Position numbers and translations under genes: made by a program
Virus record (IMG/VR): IMGVR_UViG_3300032288_001685
Span: 1 to 27,256 of that record
DNA: 27,256 nt
Source: a virus
Reading direction: 5' to 3' (one strand)
Shown: positions 7,612-15,041 of the stretch, piece after piece
How the letters are laid out: each line of letters starts with the position of its first letter
How positions within the stretch are numbered: position 1 is the first letter of the stretch
The notes under the pieces: generated by a model
Database searches by the model: none
What the model saw: the letters and a program-made list of their open reading frames with translations, nothing else
Told to the model about the DNA's origin: nothing

Positions 7612-8039
7612 CCGACCTGACCATCCTTGACGCCATTGCGACGCGTCTCGGAGCGGTCACACCTCCGACCGGCTACTCGCTGCGGAAGGTCTACGCCACT
7701 CCACCTGAGTCGCTCCCTGTTGTGCCAGCCGCTGTGCTCTTCCCTGGCGGAGACCAGATCTCGGTGGGCAATGGCAACCGCACAGTCGTACTCACGGTGA
7801 ACTGCGTGCTGTACATTCTCCCTATCCCACGGATGGACGAGAAGTACCGCGACCTGTACACCTGGCGCGCGTGGCTACGCGAAGCATTCGATGGAGCTGT
7901 GACGATTAGTGGAAACGCGGTACAGGTCGCTGTCACCGGCACTACACTCGGCACAGACACATACGCCGATCAGGACTACCTGACGGTTCAGGCAACTGCG
8001 GAAGTCACGGTCTATGACACCGTGGCGTTCACCGCGTAG
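7608..8039 (+). CDS. Probable head-closure or tail-terminator protein
   Basis: 143-residue protein with ATG start overlapping the connector stop (ATGA). It has a short N-terminal helix (ILDAIATRL), several beta strands and a repeated aromatic pattern around MDEKYRDLYTWRAWLREAF. Its place between the connector and the major tail protein is where neck and tail-terminator proteins are encoded. Primary sequence alone does not settle which one. Confidence 0.65.
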   Translation: MTDLTILDAIATRLGAVTPPTGYSLRKVYATPPESLPVVPAAVLFPGGDQISVGNGNRTVVLTVNCVLYILPIPRMDEKYRDLYTWRAWLREAFDGAVTISGNAVQVAVTGTTLGTDTYADQDYLTVQATAEVTVYDTVAFTA

Positions 8040-8054
8040 AGCAAGGAGTAAACG

Positions 8055-9059
8055 ATGGCAACCTACGGCGCAAAGGCTCTGACGCGAATCGCTACTGCGT
8101 CGCAGTCTGCATTCGGAACCGCAGCTTCAATCGGAACCGCTACCGGCGAGATCCTCTTCAGCGAGACCATTGGCTCACTCGATCTCGGCGTGACCGTAGA
8201 TCTTGGCGAGACCGTATCAGTTGGTAAGCGCACCGCCATTCAGGCGAACCAGCCAACGATTACCGGCAAGGCTCCAGTCCTTACACTTGCTGAGGGTCCT
8301 GCTTCGCTCCGCACCCTTCCACTGATCTTTGACGCAATCGGCGCAACGACCTCTGGCGCAACGTCGCCATATACCTGGACGTGGTCGCCAACACAGGGCG
8401 ATGTTGACACCCTTGTCTTCTACTCGTTCCTAGTGACCGACGGTGTGCAGAAGTTCCTGGTCAGGGATGCAGCGCCGACAGAGATCACCTTGTCAACGGA
8501 TGCCAATGGTCTGCTTCAGGCTGGCGCAACCTTCGCTGCAACGACTGTTGCAACGTCGGCTCTCGCCTTCCCTACCGCGATCCCTACCAATCCGTTTATG
8601 CCTGGGCGATTGATGAAGCTCAGCACCGACACGAACTTCCCTGACAAGAGCGGCACAGGTGCAACCGACTACGCTTCGATCTACAACTTCAACCTGTCGA
8701 TCACCACAGGTGTGGGGATGGTCACGGCGCTTGACGGCAGCCTGACGGCAGCCACCGCTGCGCTGACCGGCGTGCTTGACGCAACGCTTACCTTCACGGT
8801 AGCGAGCAACGCAGCTGCTGGTACGACCTTCCCAATCACCGACATCGCTACGCAGAAGTACCTGCGCCTGTACGGCACGACTGCCGACTCATACGGCGTC
8901 TGGATTCTCGGCTCGTGGGAAGTGGAGAGCATCGTTCCGCTCTCAGCCGATAACGAGGGCGTTGTGGTAAATGAGATTACCTGCCGCTTGGCATACGACA
9001 CGACCTCAGGCAAGTCGCTTGAGATCGTTATCGATTCGCCGCTGTCAACAGCGCCGTAA
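8055..9059 (+). CDS. Major tail (tube) protein
   Basis: 334-residue protein, ATG with AAGGAG 7 bases upstream. It is Thr/Ala/Gly-rich and beta-strand-rich, the usual character of siphovirus tube proteins. The segment FNLSITTGVGMVTALDGS lies in its second half. It lies immediately upstream of the frameshifted tail-assembly chaperone pair, which is the strongest evidence for its identity. It should polymerise around the tape measure. Confidence 0.82.
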   Translation: MATYGAKALTRIATASQSAFGTAASIGTATGEILFSETIGSLDLGVTVDLGETVSVGKRTAIQANQPTITGKAPVLTLAEGPASLRTLPLIFDAIGATTSGATSPYTWTWSPTQGDVDTLVFYSFLVTDGVQKFLVRDAAPTEITLSTDANGLLQAGATFAATTVATSALAFPTAIPTNPFMPGRLMKLSTDTNFPDKSGTGATDYASIYNFNLSITTGVGMVTALDGSLTAATAALTGVLDATLTFTVASNAAAGTTFPITDIATQKYLRLYGTTADSYGVWILGSWEVESIVPLSADNEGVVVNEITCRLAYDTTSGKSLEIVIDSPLSTAP

Positions 9060-9064
9060 AGAGC

Positions 9065-9079
9065 AGCGCCTAGTGCGCT
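9065..9079 (+). other. Small hairpin after the tail tube gene
   Basis: AGCGC / GCGCT with loop CTAGT, between the tube gene and the chaperone gene. It is a short 5-bp stem in the same relative place as the hairpins after the capsid gene. The function is uncertain and it may be chance. Confidence 0.25.
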
Positions 9080-9094
9080 AGTAGGAGGGTCAAT

Positions 9095-9358
9095 ATGGAC
9101 ACGGTAAAGATTGAACTGGACGGCTCGTATGCCGGTTGGACGATTGAGCTGCGACGCAACGTGAGTGCTCGTATCCTGATCGACCTACAGGGTGAGACCG
9201 CCGTCCAGTTCGCAGCCTTCGCTAAGTTGGTTGTGAGCCACAACTTCAAGGACATTGATGGCAATGCCACCGATGACATCCTTGACGCTCCAGTTGCATC
9301 CATCACGGCTGCAATGGAGAAGTGGGCAGCCGCGATCTCGTCACTCCCAAACGCGTAA
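9095..9358 (+). CDS. Tail assembly chaperone, short form (lambda gpG-like)
   Basis: 87-residue protein with AGGAGG upstream of its ATG. The fold starts with beta strands (DTVKIELDG, GWTIELRRN) and continues with helices. It lies between the tube and tape-measure genes, the universal place of siphovirus tail chaperones. Near its end the mRNA carries a canonical slippery heptamer, so a fraction of ribosomes should make the longer G-T product. It chaperones the tape measure during tail assembly and is normally absent from the virion. Confidence 0.85.
   Translation: MDTVKIELDGSYAGWTIELRRNVSARILIDLQGETAVQFAAFAKLVVSHNFKDIDGNATDDILDAPVASITAAMEKWAAAISSLPNA
9346..9352 (+). promoter_or_regulatory. -1 programmed frameshift site
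   Basis: CCCAAAC in the exact X XXY YYZ phase of the chaperone frame (C CCA AAC), followed two codons later by the zero-frame stop at 9356. A -1 slip enters the overlapping open frame ending at 9540. Possible stimulatory structures follow: CTGG-AAG-CCAG at 9361-9371 and a longer stem CGGCTGTC / GACAGTCG at 9373-9393 (one G-T pair, loop TATTG). Confidence 0.85.
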
Positions 9359-9540
9359 GGCTGGAAGCCAGGCGGCTGTCTATTGGACAGTCGGTGATGG
9401 TGACCAGCCCTGAGATCATCGCGCACACACTTGGCACTGCCTACGGCGTGCCACCGTGGGAGATACTGAAGACCGCAACTGCTGAAGATCTAATGAACTA
9501 TTGGACCCTGTATTGCGAGATTCAACCAAGGAGCAAGTAA
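9352..9540 (+). CDS. Tail assembly chaperone, frameshift extension (lambda gpT-like)
   Basis: 62-residue -1 frame extension of the upstream chaperone, giving a fusion of about 148 residues spanning 9095-9540. The junction reads ...SSLPN then RVRLEARRLSIGQSV. The T-like part is helical, with IIAHTLGTAYGVPPWEILK and a conserved-looking LMNYWTLYCE near the end. An independent start at 9322 is possible in principle but lies inside the G gene with no clear ribosome site. The frameshift is favoured because the slippery site is in perfect phase. Confidence 0.82.
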   Translation, partial: RVRLEARRLSIGQSVMVTSPEIIAHTLGTAYGVPPWEILKTATAEDLMNYWTLYCEIQPRSK

Positions 9541-10278
9541 GTGGCTAAGAGCGCGGTAGAGATTCAACTGCAAGGCAACGTGCGTGCCGAAGCAGAGGCG
9601 CTCCAGAAGGCATTCCTAAACTCTCTCGGTTGGCGTGGTGTTCGCAAGCTGGAACAGTTCGCCACGGTCAACGCTGCACGAGCACTTGCACCGGCAGTGC
9701 GCGCCAAGGCTCCAAGCGACACAGGGCAGCTCGGCAAGAGCGTGCGTGGACGTCGCTCACGCATCACTCGACCAGGTGCCATCGTCGGACCTGTTGCCGG
9801 TAAGAAGCAGTCCTGGTATGCGTGGTTCGCCGTCAAGGGAACTAAGCCACACACGATCCCTAAGGTGACTGCCGCCAACCTATTCTCTGATCGTAAGTTT
9901 ATTGAGCACCCTGGAACTCGTGGCAACAACTTTGTTATTGAGACCGTAGAGGCTAATATCCAAGTAGCCAAGGACGCGATGGCGAAAACCATTGTGCTCT
10001 TGCTCAACGATGAGGCGATGCGCGCCAAGGTGCTCGGTCTAGAGATCGAGTATGCAAACGGTACGGCGACTAAGTTCCAGCAAGAGAGCGCTCTTCGCAA
10101 ATGGAACAAGCCGGACTTCATTGGTCCGCTCACCCCACTCCAGTCTGAAGCCAAGCGTCGCAACCAGGCTTCCGACAAGGTCAAGGCAATCGCTCGGTCA
10201 GCTCGTAATGAGCGGCTCAGGCAGGATGCAGCGGTCTTCGGCATCCGCCCAAATATGTCGAACCTGCGCGCAGGGTAG
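9541..10278 (+). CDS. HK97 gp10-like tail completion protein
   Basis: 245-residue protein, GTG start with AAGGAG upstream. The core has the pattern of the HK97 gp10 family: ALAPAVRAKAPSDTGQLGKS, a basic RGRRSR, GAIVGPV, then WYAWFAVKGTKPHTIP and HPGTRGNNFV. Family members act at the head-tail joint or as tail terminators. The protein is longer than typical (about 100-150 residues). The last about 100 residues are basic and helical, with no family I recognise. Its place between the chaperone and the tape measure is unusual, since it is normally upstream of the tube gene. Confidence 0.75.
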   Translation: MAKSAVEIQLQGNVRAEAEALQKAFLNSLGWRGVRKLEQFATVNAARALAPAVRAKAPSDTGQLGKSVRGRRSRITRPGAIVGPVAGKKQSWYAWFAVKGTKPHTIPKVTAANLFSDRKFIEHPGTRGNNFVIETVEANIQVAKDAMAKTIVLLLNDEAMRAKVLGLEIEYANGTATKFQQESALRKWNKPDFIGPLTPLQSEAKRRNQASDKVKAIARSARNERLRQDAAVFGIRPNMSNLRAG

Positions 10279-10287
10279 GAGTAAGCA

Positions 10288-11841
10288 ATGGCTAATGTCG
10301 CAGTCAACGCAACGATCAGCGCTCGTGATGCCGCGTCTAAAAACATCAAGACCGTCAACGCCGCGCTCGGCGGACTCGGTAAGACCGCAGGACAGATCGG
10401 CGCTGACTTCAAGAAGGTCACCCTTGGCATCGCTGGTATTGCCGCAGGAATCGGTGCGTTCACCGTCTCAGCAATCAAGGGTGCAGCGGAGGACGAGCAA
10501 GCCACTGCCAGACTGAACGCTGCGCTCAAGGCGCGCGGATTCGCAACCGATAAAGTACGCGCTGCTGTTGAGAAGCAGATCGCCGCTGGTCAGAAGCTCG
10601 CCTTCACTGACGATGAGGTTCGCGCATCCGTAGAAGCAAGCACGCGATTCACCAAGAAGTACACCGACGCACAGAAGATCCAGAACGTTGCAATGGAGTT
10701 GGCACGCTCCACCGGTATGACGCTAGAAGAAGCCACCATCGCGGTGGGTAAGGCATACCAGGGAAACGGCGGCAAACTGCTCAAGACACTCGGTATCAAT
10801 GCAAAGGTGATTAGTGGGCAGAAGGCGCTCAACGCAATCCTTGGTAAGACCAAAGGCAGCGCAGCAGCCTATGCCGATACCGTTGAGGGATCGTTCCAAG
10901 TCCTATCGATTAGCGCCGCAGAACTAAAGGAGCAGTTCGGAGCGGCGTTCCTTCCAGCAGTGGGCAAACTGTTCAAGGGTCTCGCGCCATATATGGAGCG
11001 TTTCGCGCACCTGATTGAAGCCAACACTCCGAAGCTGCAACGCTGGGCTGACATCATCGTCACCAAGGTATTGGATAAGATTCCAAGCCTGTTCGCTGAG
11101 TTTGAGGCGAACGTTCCTAAGGCTCTGATCGGCGTTGAGAAGTTTGTTGACAGCGTCAGCGGCATTGGCAAAGAGGCAGACAAACTGCTCGGACCAGGCG
11201 GGTCTATCACTACTCTCGTCTCTGGCATTGGATTCGCGTTCGGTGGACTGAAGGGTGCCATCACCGCGAATCTTGTGAAGGGTGGGCTTGACCCATTCAC
11301 CGCGCTGATCGTCGGCAACATTGCCGGCACTGCAATCCCTAACGCGCTGGCTGAGGTCTTCACCAAGGTGGTAGTCACCAAGGCTGTCGCTGCGTTCGGA
11401 ACGTCAATCGCAGCATCATCCGCAGCTGGTGCTGCTGCCAGCGCGGCAGGTGCTGGCGGTGCTGCTGCCGCAGGCGGAGGAGGACTGCTTGCTCTACTTG
11501 GCGCAGCTGCATTGCCAGTCACGATTGTTGCGTTGAGCGCTGCGGCTGTAATGGCAATCGCGGCAGGCTCCAAGGGGAAGACCCTTGCAGAACTTGCAGC
11601 CGAGCAGCCAGGTGGAGGACCGCGACCAGGGCAGACCAGCACGACCTACAACGGTCCAGCAATCGGACCGTTGCCTGGCACGCCTGGCTCGTTCACACCG
11701 TTCGCAGGAATGACTCCAGGCACACCGTGGGCTGGACCAACAAGCACGACCGCCTACAACATCTTTATTGGCACTGGCAAGGTTGACACCGTCGTTGCTG
11801 ATTCGATCAAGCGCACAGGCACATTCAAGCGCGGTCGCTAA
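10288..11841 (+). CDS. Tape measure protein (short)
   Basis: 517-residue protein, ATG with GGAG 7-8 bases upstream. It is Ala/Gly/Lys-rich and mostly helical. It has an N-terminal hydrophobic helix (GIAGIAAGIGAFTVSAI, about residues 49-65), a charged region resembling tape-measure N-terminal segments (TGMTLEEATIAVGKAYQG), and Gly/Ala-rich hydrophobic stretches between residues 330 and 435. Its size predicts a short tail, roughly 75-80 nm at the usual 1.5 angstrom per residue. It sits directly after the chaperone and gp10-like genes. Confidence 0.87.
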   Translation: MANVAVNATISARDAASKNIKTVNAALGGLGKTAGQIGADFKKVTLGIAGIAAGIGAFTVSAIKGAAEDEQATARLNAALKARGFATDKVRAAVEKQIAAGQKLAFTDDEVRASVEASTRFTKKYTDAQKIQNVAMELARSTGMTLEEATIAVGKAYQGNGGKLLKTLGINAKVISGQKALNAILGKTKGSAAAYADTVEGSFQVLSISAAELKEQFGAAFLPAVGKLFKGLAPYMERFAHLIEANTPKLQRWADIIVTKVLDKIPSLFAEFEANVPKALIGVEKFVDSVSGIGKEADKLLGPGGSITTLVSGIGFAFGGLKGAITANLVKGGLDPFTALIVGNIAGTAIPNALAEVFTKVVVTKAVAAFGTSIAASSAAGAAASAAGAGGAAAAGGGGLLALLGAAALPVTIVALSAAAVMAIAAGSKGKTLAELAAEQPGGGPRPGQTSTTYNGPAIGPLPGTPGSFTPFAGMTPGTPWAGPTSTTAYNIFIGTGKVDTVVADSIKRTGTFKRGR

Positions 11842-13590
11842 ATGGCGAATCCGTTCACGCTGATCATTGCAGGAGTCACAGGCGCGGGAGCTGGTGGTGA
11901 CCTGCTGACACTGCCAGCACCAGCCTCCACGACCGTTCCGTATGTAGATCTCGGCAGCCTGAATATGACGATGTCCGCTGACGGCGCTGGTGGGTCAATG
12001 TCGTTCGATGTGATTGAGCCAAAGACACCAAGCGGCACGACGCCTTGGTGGCGTTCAGGTGGCGTCTACGACAATGCGCGCGTTCAGTTCTTTGACAGCC
12101 GCTACAGCGCTACCACGCCAATCTTTCTTGGCTTCATCACCGGTATTGAAGCAAACCTGCTGGAGAACGGTATCGGTACGCGCGCCACGGTTAGCGTCTC
12201 AGACGCCGACGGATGGCTCCAGAAGACCGTCATCCGCAATGGTGTGTACGACGTCAACACAACTTCTACGCGCTCGGTCACGAGAGGATCGTATGTAGAT
12301 TCCTTTACACTCGGATCAGGCGTCGCTGACTCAGACACAGCCAGCACTGACCGAGAGATCATTGACCTTCTGCTCAAGAAGCTCGGACAGCAGATCACAG
12401 ACTCAGCAACGCTCCAGCTGCTCAACACGGCAGTGATCAGCGGCACGACGCGCGGACGGTATACCGGCACGGCGCAGAGGATTGGCAAGCAGACCTTCAA
12501 GGCAACGACGCTTCAGAGCGCTCTTGATCAGGTTGCTGAGGCAGCAGGTGGGCTGGCTGAGGTTCAGTATCGCTACTGGATCGATAACGACGGACGCCTG
12601 AACTATGGTCCGAAGGAGACCGCGTCGGCATATGCCAACGCCCCTGCCGAGATCGTCACTGATCCAGCCAGCGTGCAGACTGGTAGCGCCTCTACGGTCA
12701 CGCGTATCTTGGCACGCGATCTCTCGGTAAATCTTGATCACTCGGACATCGTCAAGGGGATCTTTGTTCAGGCAGTTGATGGCTATGCACGCTACGACAG
12801 CAACAAACTCTGGTCACCTGCGGCGTCAAGTCAGCCGACCAACGATCCCTACTATCGCACCTACAACGGCACCTACTTCAGGGCGACGGTCACCACGGCT
12901 GCTCGATCTGGAACGACCGCAACGATCACAACCTCACCAGCTCACGGATTCGCCTCCGGTCGCAGCGTGACCGTGAAGTTGAGCAGCGGACCGACCGGCT
13001 ATACAGCGCTCAACGGCACCTTCACCATCACAGGCGTGACCACCAATACCTTCACCTATACGACAGGAACGAGTGGCACGATCACCTCAGGAGCATCCGT
13101 CGGCACAGCATCGGCGCAGGGTAGCGGCACCAGCAGCGATGGCGCTGGACAGGCGACACGCAATGGTCCTCTGCCACAAGAAGTCTTCAGCGCTCCGAAG
13201 GTGTCCTACAAGTCTGATCGAAACAAGGACATCAGCCTTCTGACACGAGCCACGATGATGACGCGTAGCAAGCCGGTACGCACCGTTTCGTTCAGCATCG
13301 GTGGCGGCAACCTGAGTCAGACGTCATCCCCTGACTGGAGCTACGGCTACAGCCAAGGATACGCACTGACTGCGGCTGCAACCTACACGCTGGTGAAGGC
13401 GTGGCTGCCAGGGCAGTATGTGAAGATCAACGCACCATCGCTCGACTTGTCTAATACAATCCTGTACATCCCTACTGTGACGATGAAGTTTGCGCAGGGT
13501 GGCGGTTCATACCAGGTTGAGTACGAGATTCAGGCGGACTTCCGCCGGCAGTACCTCACTGGTATTCGCGGCTTGATTGGAGGAGAGTAA
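11842..13590 (+). CDS. Baseplate hub / distal tail protein with inserted beta domain
   Basis: 582-residue protein directly after the tape measure. The first about 130 residues (GAGGSMSFDVIEP, FFDSRYSATTPIFLGFITGIEA, ATVSVSDADGWL) resemble the gp27/Tal-type hub domains that form the tail tip. Around residues 346-426 there is a compact Thr/Gly-rich beta module with SPAHGFASG, LNGTFTITGV and TNTFTYTT, a pattern seen as a repeat unit in many phage tail and adhesion proteins. The C-terminal part returns to hub-like sequence (YSQGYALTAAATYTLV, YEIQADFRRQYL). I see no enzyme motif. Confidence 0.75.
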   Translation: MANPFTLIIAGVTGAGAGGDLLTLPAPASTTVPYVDLGSLNMTMSADGAGGSMSFDVIEPKTPSGTTPWWRSGGVYDNARVQFFDSRYSATTPIFLGFITGIEANLLENGIGTRATVSVSDADGWLQKTVIRNGVYDVNTTSTRSVTRGSYVDSFTLGSGVADSDTASTDREIIDLLLKKLGQQITDSATLQLLNTAVISGTTRGRYTGTAQRIGKQTFKATTLQSALDQVAEAAGGLAEVQYRYWIDNDGRLNYGPKETASAYANAPAEIVTDPASVQTGSASTVTRILARDLSVNLDHSDIVKGIFVQAVDGYARYDSNKLWSPAASSQPTNDPYYRTYNGTYFRATVTTAARSGTTATITTSPAHGFASGRSVTVKLSSGPTGYTALNGTFTITGVTTNTFTYTTGTSGTITSGASVGTASAQGSGTSSDGAGQATRNGPLPQEVFSAPKVSYKSDRNKDISLLTRATMMTRSKPVRTVSFSIGGGNLSQTSSPDWSYGYSQGYALTAAATYTLVKAWLPGQYVKINAPSLDLSNTILYIPTVTMKFAQGGGSYQVEYEIQADFRRQYLTGIRGLIGGE

Positions 13591-14753
13591 TGGCTGGCAA
13601 GTACGGTACCGACTACACAGGCTTTGGCGCATATGAGGGTGGGGTCAACAGCGACAAGGGCGCAAACCTTGTCTCAACAAATAGCGACGGCGAGACATCA
13701 CTGCTCTTTGGTCCAGCTGCGTTGCGTGAGATTCAGGCAGGCGTCGCCAACGGCGACTTTGCTATTCCTCCGGATAACGCTACAGCGGCGATCACCGACG
13801 AGAACCCATTGCCATACTGGACAATCAGTGGAGACACATCCATTGTTGCAACGGTTGAATCTTCTACAACTGCTGCATCTGGCAATGTATTGCAGTTCCT
13901 TTCTCTTACGCCTGGCAGTCCGTCTCGTTCAATCAAACGATATATTCCGATTCCTGGAGCGCTTGACCGCTCGTTTAGCTTCTACTTTGAGGTGTATCTC
14001 AATAGTTATTCGGCAGGTCGATTGCGAATCCGCCACGATTGGGTCACAGCAGATCTGACTACGACTGGCACTGGTGGAAACTCTGGATATTACACTTCAG
14101 GTTCATCGCTTCTAACGACAGGCGGTGTTGCGCCATCAGATGCTGCGTATATGTATGTTGAGATTGAGGCAACTGGTGCTGCTGGACTTGTCAGTGTTCA
14201 GATCTCCGAAGCTCGCGTAAACCTTGGAAAGCAGGCGCTCTACATCACTGATAGTGATCCAACGGTCACACCTGTAAAGATGGTATCAACGTCTGGAAAC
14301 CTTACGATCACCCCATCAAAGGGGATCTCGCTACCAAATAATACGCTGAGCCAATACGACAGGGGCGGATCTGCTGATACAACAACGATTACTACGGCAG
14401 GAACCTATTACGCGCTGACTAACGCGGAGGCAAGTTTCACACCACAGTTTATTGGACAGCGCTGGTTGCTCACCTATACCGGATATGCATCCCTCAACAC
14501 AACAACAATCCAATACGCCTTTGTGCGCGCAGATGTCACTGACGCATCGAATGCACAGATTGCCGTGCTTGGATATGGGCGTGCCGATAACTTTGGACAA
14601 TCAGGGCGTGGCGCTACTGTTGCCGTGAGCAAGGTATGGGTGGCAGATAGCACAAGCGCTCGTAAGTTCAAGCTGTACGGCACAGTACAAACCACCAACG
14701 GATTGATCCTCTCACTCGCATACACGCAGATGACTGCGTATCCAATCGGATAA
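13590..14753 (+). CDS. Probable receptor-binding / minor tail protein
   Basis: 387-residue protein, ATG overlapping the hub stop, with GGAGAG upstream. The segment VANGDFAIPPDNATAAITDENPLPYW begins a likely carbohydrate-binding-like beta domain (residues about 50-215), quoted here only in outline. It is followed by a second beta-rich part with many Thr/Tyr/Ala strands. Position at the end of the tail block and the Ser/Thr/Gly content fit a host-recognition protein. Base composition is lower in GC than its neighbours (58 of 120 bases at 13861-13980 by hand count), suggesting exchange. Confidence 0.65.
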   Translation: MAGKYGTDYTGFGAYEGGVNSDKGANLVSTNSDGETSLLFGPAALREIQAGVANGDFAIPPDNATAAITDENPLPYWTISGDTSIVATVESSTTAASGNVLQFLSLTPGSPSRSIKRYIPIPGALDRSFSFYFEVYLNSYSAGRLRIRHDWVTADLTTTGTGGNSGYYTSGSSLLTTGGVAPSDAAYMYVEIEATGAAGLVSVQISEARVNLGKQALYITDSDPTVTPVKMVSTSGNLTITPSKGISLPNNTLSQYDRGGSADTTTITTAGTYYALTNAEASFTPQFIGQRWLLTYTGYASLNTTTIQYAFVRADVTDASNAQIAVLGYGRADNFGQSGRGATVAVSKVWVADSTSARKFKLYGTVQTTNGLILSLAYTQMTAYPIG

Positions 14754-14763
14754 GGAGCCGACT

Positions 14764-14877
14764 ATGTGGGAACTAATCTGCACAACACCTGGTTGTGAAC
14801 TTGAAGGACAGACTCAAGAGGTCATTGGTGAGAACGCGTGCTGCGCGATTTGTGGCGCGATTCAGGAGCGACCGTGA
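14764..14877 (+). CDS. Mini zinc-ribbon protein
   Basis: 37-residue reading frame starting at an ATG with AAGGAG 8 bases upstream and ending in a GTGA overlap with the next gene. It has two cysteine pairs, CTTPGC and CCAIC, spaced as in a single zinc ribbon. Good start signals and coupling to the next gene support translation. Function unknown. Confidence 0.6.
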   Translation: MWELICTTPGCELEGQTQEVIGENACCAICGAIQERP

Positions 14878-15041
14878 CCCCACGCCAGATTGATCAACTG
14901 ATCGAGCGCCTGGACGCACACTCTGCCAAGCTGGATCAGGTGCGCTCAGATGTGGACAAACTCAAAGGAGGACTAGTGGCTATCGCAGGGCTGTTGTTCA
15001 GCGTGCTTGTGCCACTAATCGCATCGCTGCTCTCTAAGTGA
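14874..15041 (+). CDS. XhlA-like coiled-coil/TM protein, holin candidate
   Basis: 55-residue protein with GTG start at 14874, chosen because AGGAG lies 5 bases upstream and the start overlaps the previous stop as GTGA. A frame from 14838 is open but has no better signal. Residues 1-31 are a charged helix with heptad-like leucine/valine (IDQLIERLDAHSAKLDQVRS). Residues 33-53 form one membrane helix, ending in SK. This is the architecture of the XhlA haemolysin/holin-associated family. It opens the lysis region. Confidence 0.7.
   Translation: MTPRQIDQLIERLDAHSAKLDQVRSDVDKLKGGLVAIAGLLFSVLVPLIASLLSK

Noticed and set aside
9564-10529. 321-residue open frame on the minus strand
   Set aside because: It lies opposite the gp10-like and tape-measure genes, its composition mirrors their codon bias, and it has no recognisable motif.
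10869-11642. 257-residue open frame on the minus strand
   Set aside because: Shadow of the Ala/Gly-rich tape measure; the translated product is Pro/Ala/Ser low complexity.
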